Origin: Panagrolaimus kolymaensis
Taxonomy: Eukaryota > Nematoda > Chromadorea > Rhabditida > Panagrolaimidae
Length of the DNA stretch: 64,000 bases
Direction of reading: 5' to 3'
Assembly: GCA_028622995.1 (NCBI GenBank)
Contig: JAJQJQ010000019.1
Span: 2,542,001-2,606,000 of the forward strand
Positions within the stretch are counted from its first letter, which is position 1; the number at the start of each line of letters is the position of its first letter. Below, in pieces: positions 63,690-64,000 of the stretch. The notes below the pieces were generated by a model. It saw only the letters and a list, made by a program, of their open reading frames with translations, was not told the DNA's origin and did no database searches. A program made the position numbers and the translations under genes.

Positions 63690-64000
63690 CTAAAAAAATT
63701 AACAAAAAATTAAAAAACTTCAATAAATAAATTAGAGATTTCAGATTATCAAAAACTCAGTCCTGCATCGAAGGGTGTTAAAGTATTTAGGGAAAAAAGT
63801 CATTGAAAAAAATTAACTGTTTGAATTTCAACGTACGAAATTACAAAGTAAAAAAAGTAATCAAATTACAAGTTTTATAATTTTCGTGGTGAGATAGCAA
63901 TTTAACAATATTTTCGCTTCAAGACTGGCAATACACTAAACTTTTTCATAATTTGTATTTATTTTATCCTTTTTAAATTAAAAAAAATCACGAAGAAAAT
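63690..64000 (-). other. Probable intron or upstream region of the membrane-protein gene
   Basis: Upstream of the acceptor at 63,691-63,690 I find no convincing exon on the minus strand. The only ATG-started frame of note, near 63,949, runs 15 codons to a stop without an obvious donor. The frame into the first exon can be extended to a TTG at 63,723, but this passes through the acceptor and lacks an ATG. Confidence 0.5.

Noticed and set aside
63430..63723. A separate small gene of 97 codons starting at 63,723
   Set aside because: The start would be TTG, and the first codons overlap a good acceptor while the last overlap a GTAAGT donor. It is an internal exon of the membrane-protein gene.

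Overview
This window looks like eukaryotic, probably nematode, nuclear DNA. It is AT-rich. It holds a nuclear-type tRNA-Glu, protein genes with very short introns (50-57 bp, plus one of 534 bp) ending in T-rich TTTTAG-type acceptors, a Tudor-domain gene and part of a seven-helix receptor-like gene. The nematode assignment is an inference from intron style and gene types; no single marker proves it.

Positions 1-59,930 are one uninterrupted, head-to-tail satellite array of about 330 monomers, all in one orientation, with no transposon, gene or unique insert seen. Monomers are 181 bp (type A) or 182 bp (type B), with rare 180- and 183-bp variants. Each is about 29% GC. Almost all variation sits in two modules. 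V1 is a 31/32-bp block that defines types A and B. V2 is a block of about 50 bp that starts at the CCCTTTGGG dyad and has several linked haplotypes. V1 and V2 are combined differently in different monomers and are organised into many local higher-order repeats (periods of 544, 726, 728, 906, 910, 1457, 1634, 1636 and 1810 bp, i.e. 3 to 10 monomers). The array changes from pure type A (1-3.06 kb), through mixed A/B (3-51 kb), to pure type B (51-59.9 kb). Its last monomers are nearly uniform, and it ends in a 30-bp monomer scrap at 59,931-59,960.

From 59,961 the sequence is unique: a 222-bp spacer with a small inverted repeat, a tRNA-Glu(TTC) gene at 60,183-60,254, and a four-exon plus-strand gene (60,536-62,427, 416 aa) for a protein with one clear and one weaker Tudor-like region and a glutamate-rich tail. 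A 424-bp convergent intergenic region follows, and then two minus-strand exons (63,689 to 62,852) of a multi-pass membrane protein resembling helices 3-7 of a serpentine receptor. The upstream exons of that gene were not found and probably lie beyond 64,000.

The window is therefore a heterochromatin-to-euchromatin boundary: a large satellite block, a tRNA gene about 0.25 kb from its edge, then closely packed genes. The short minus-strand reading frames inside the satellite are by-products of the repeat and are not annotated as genes.
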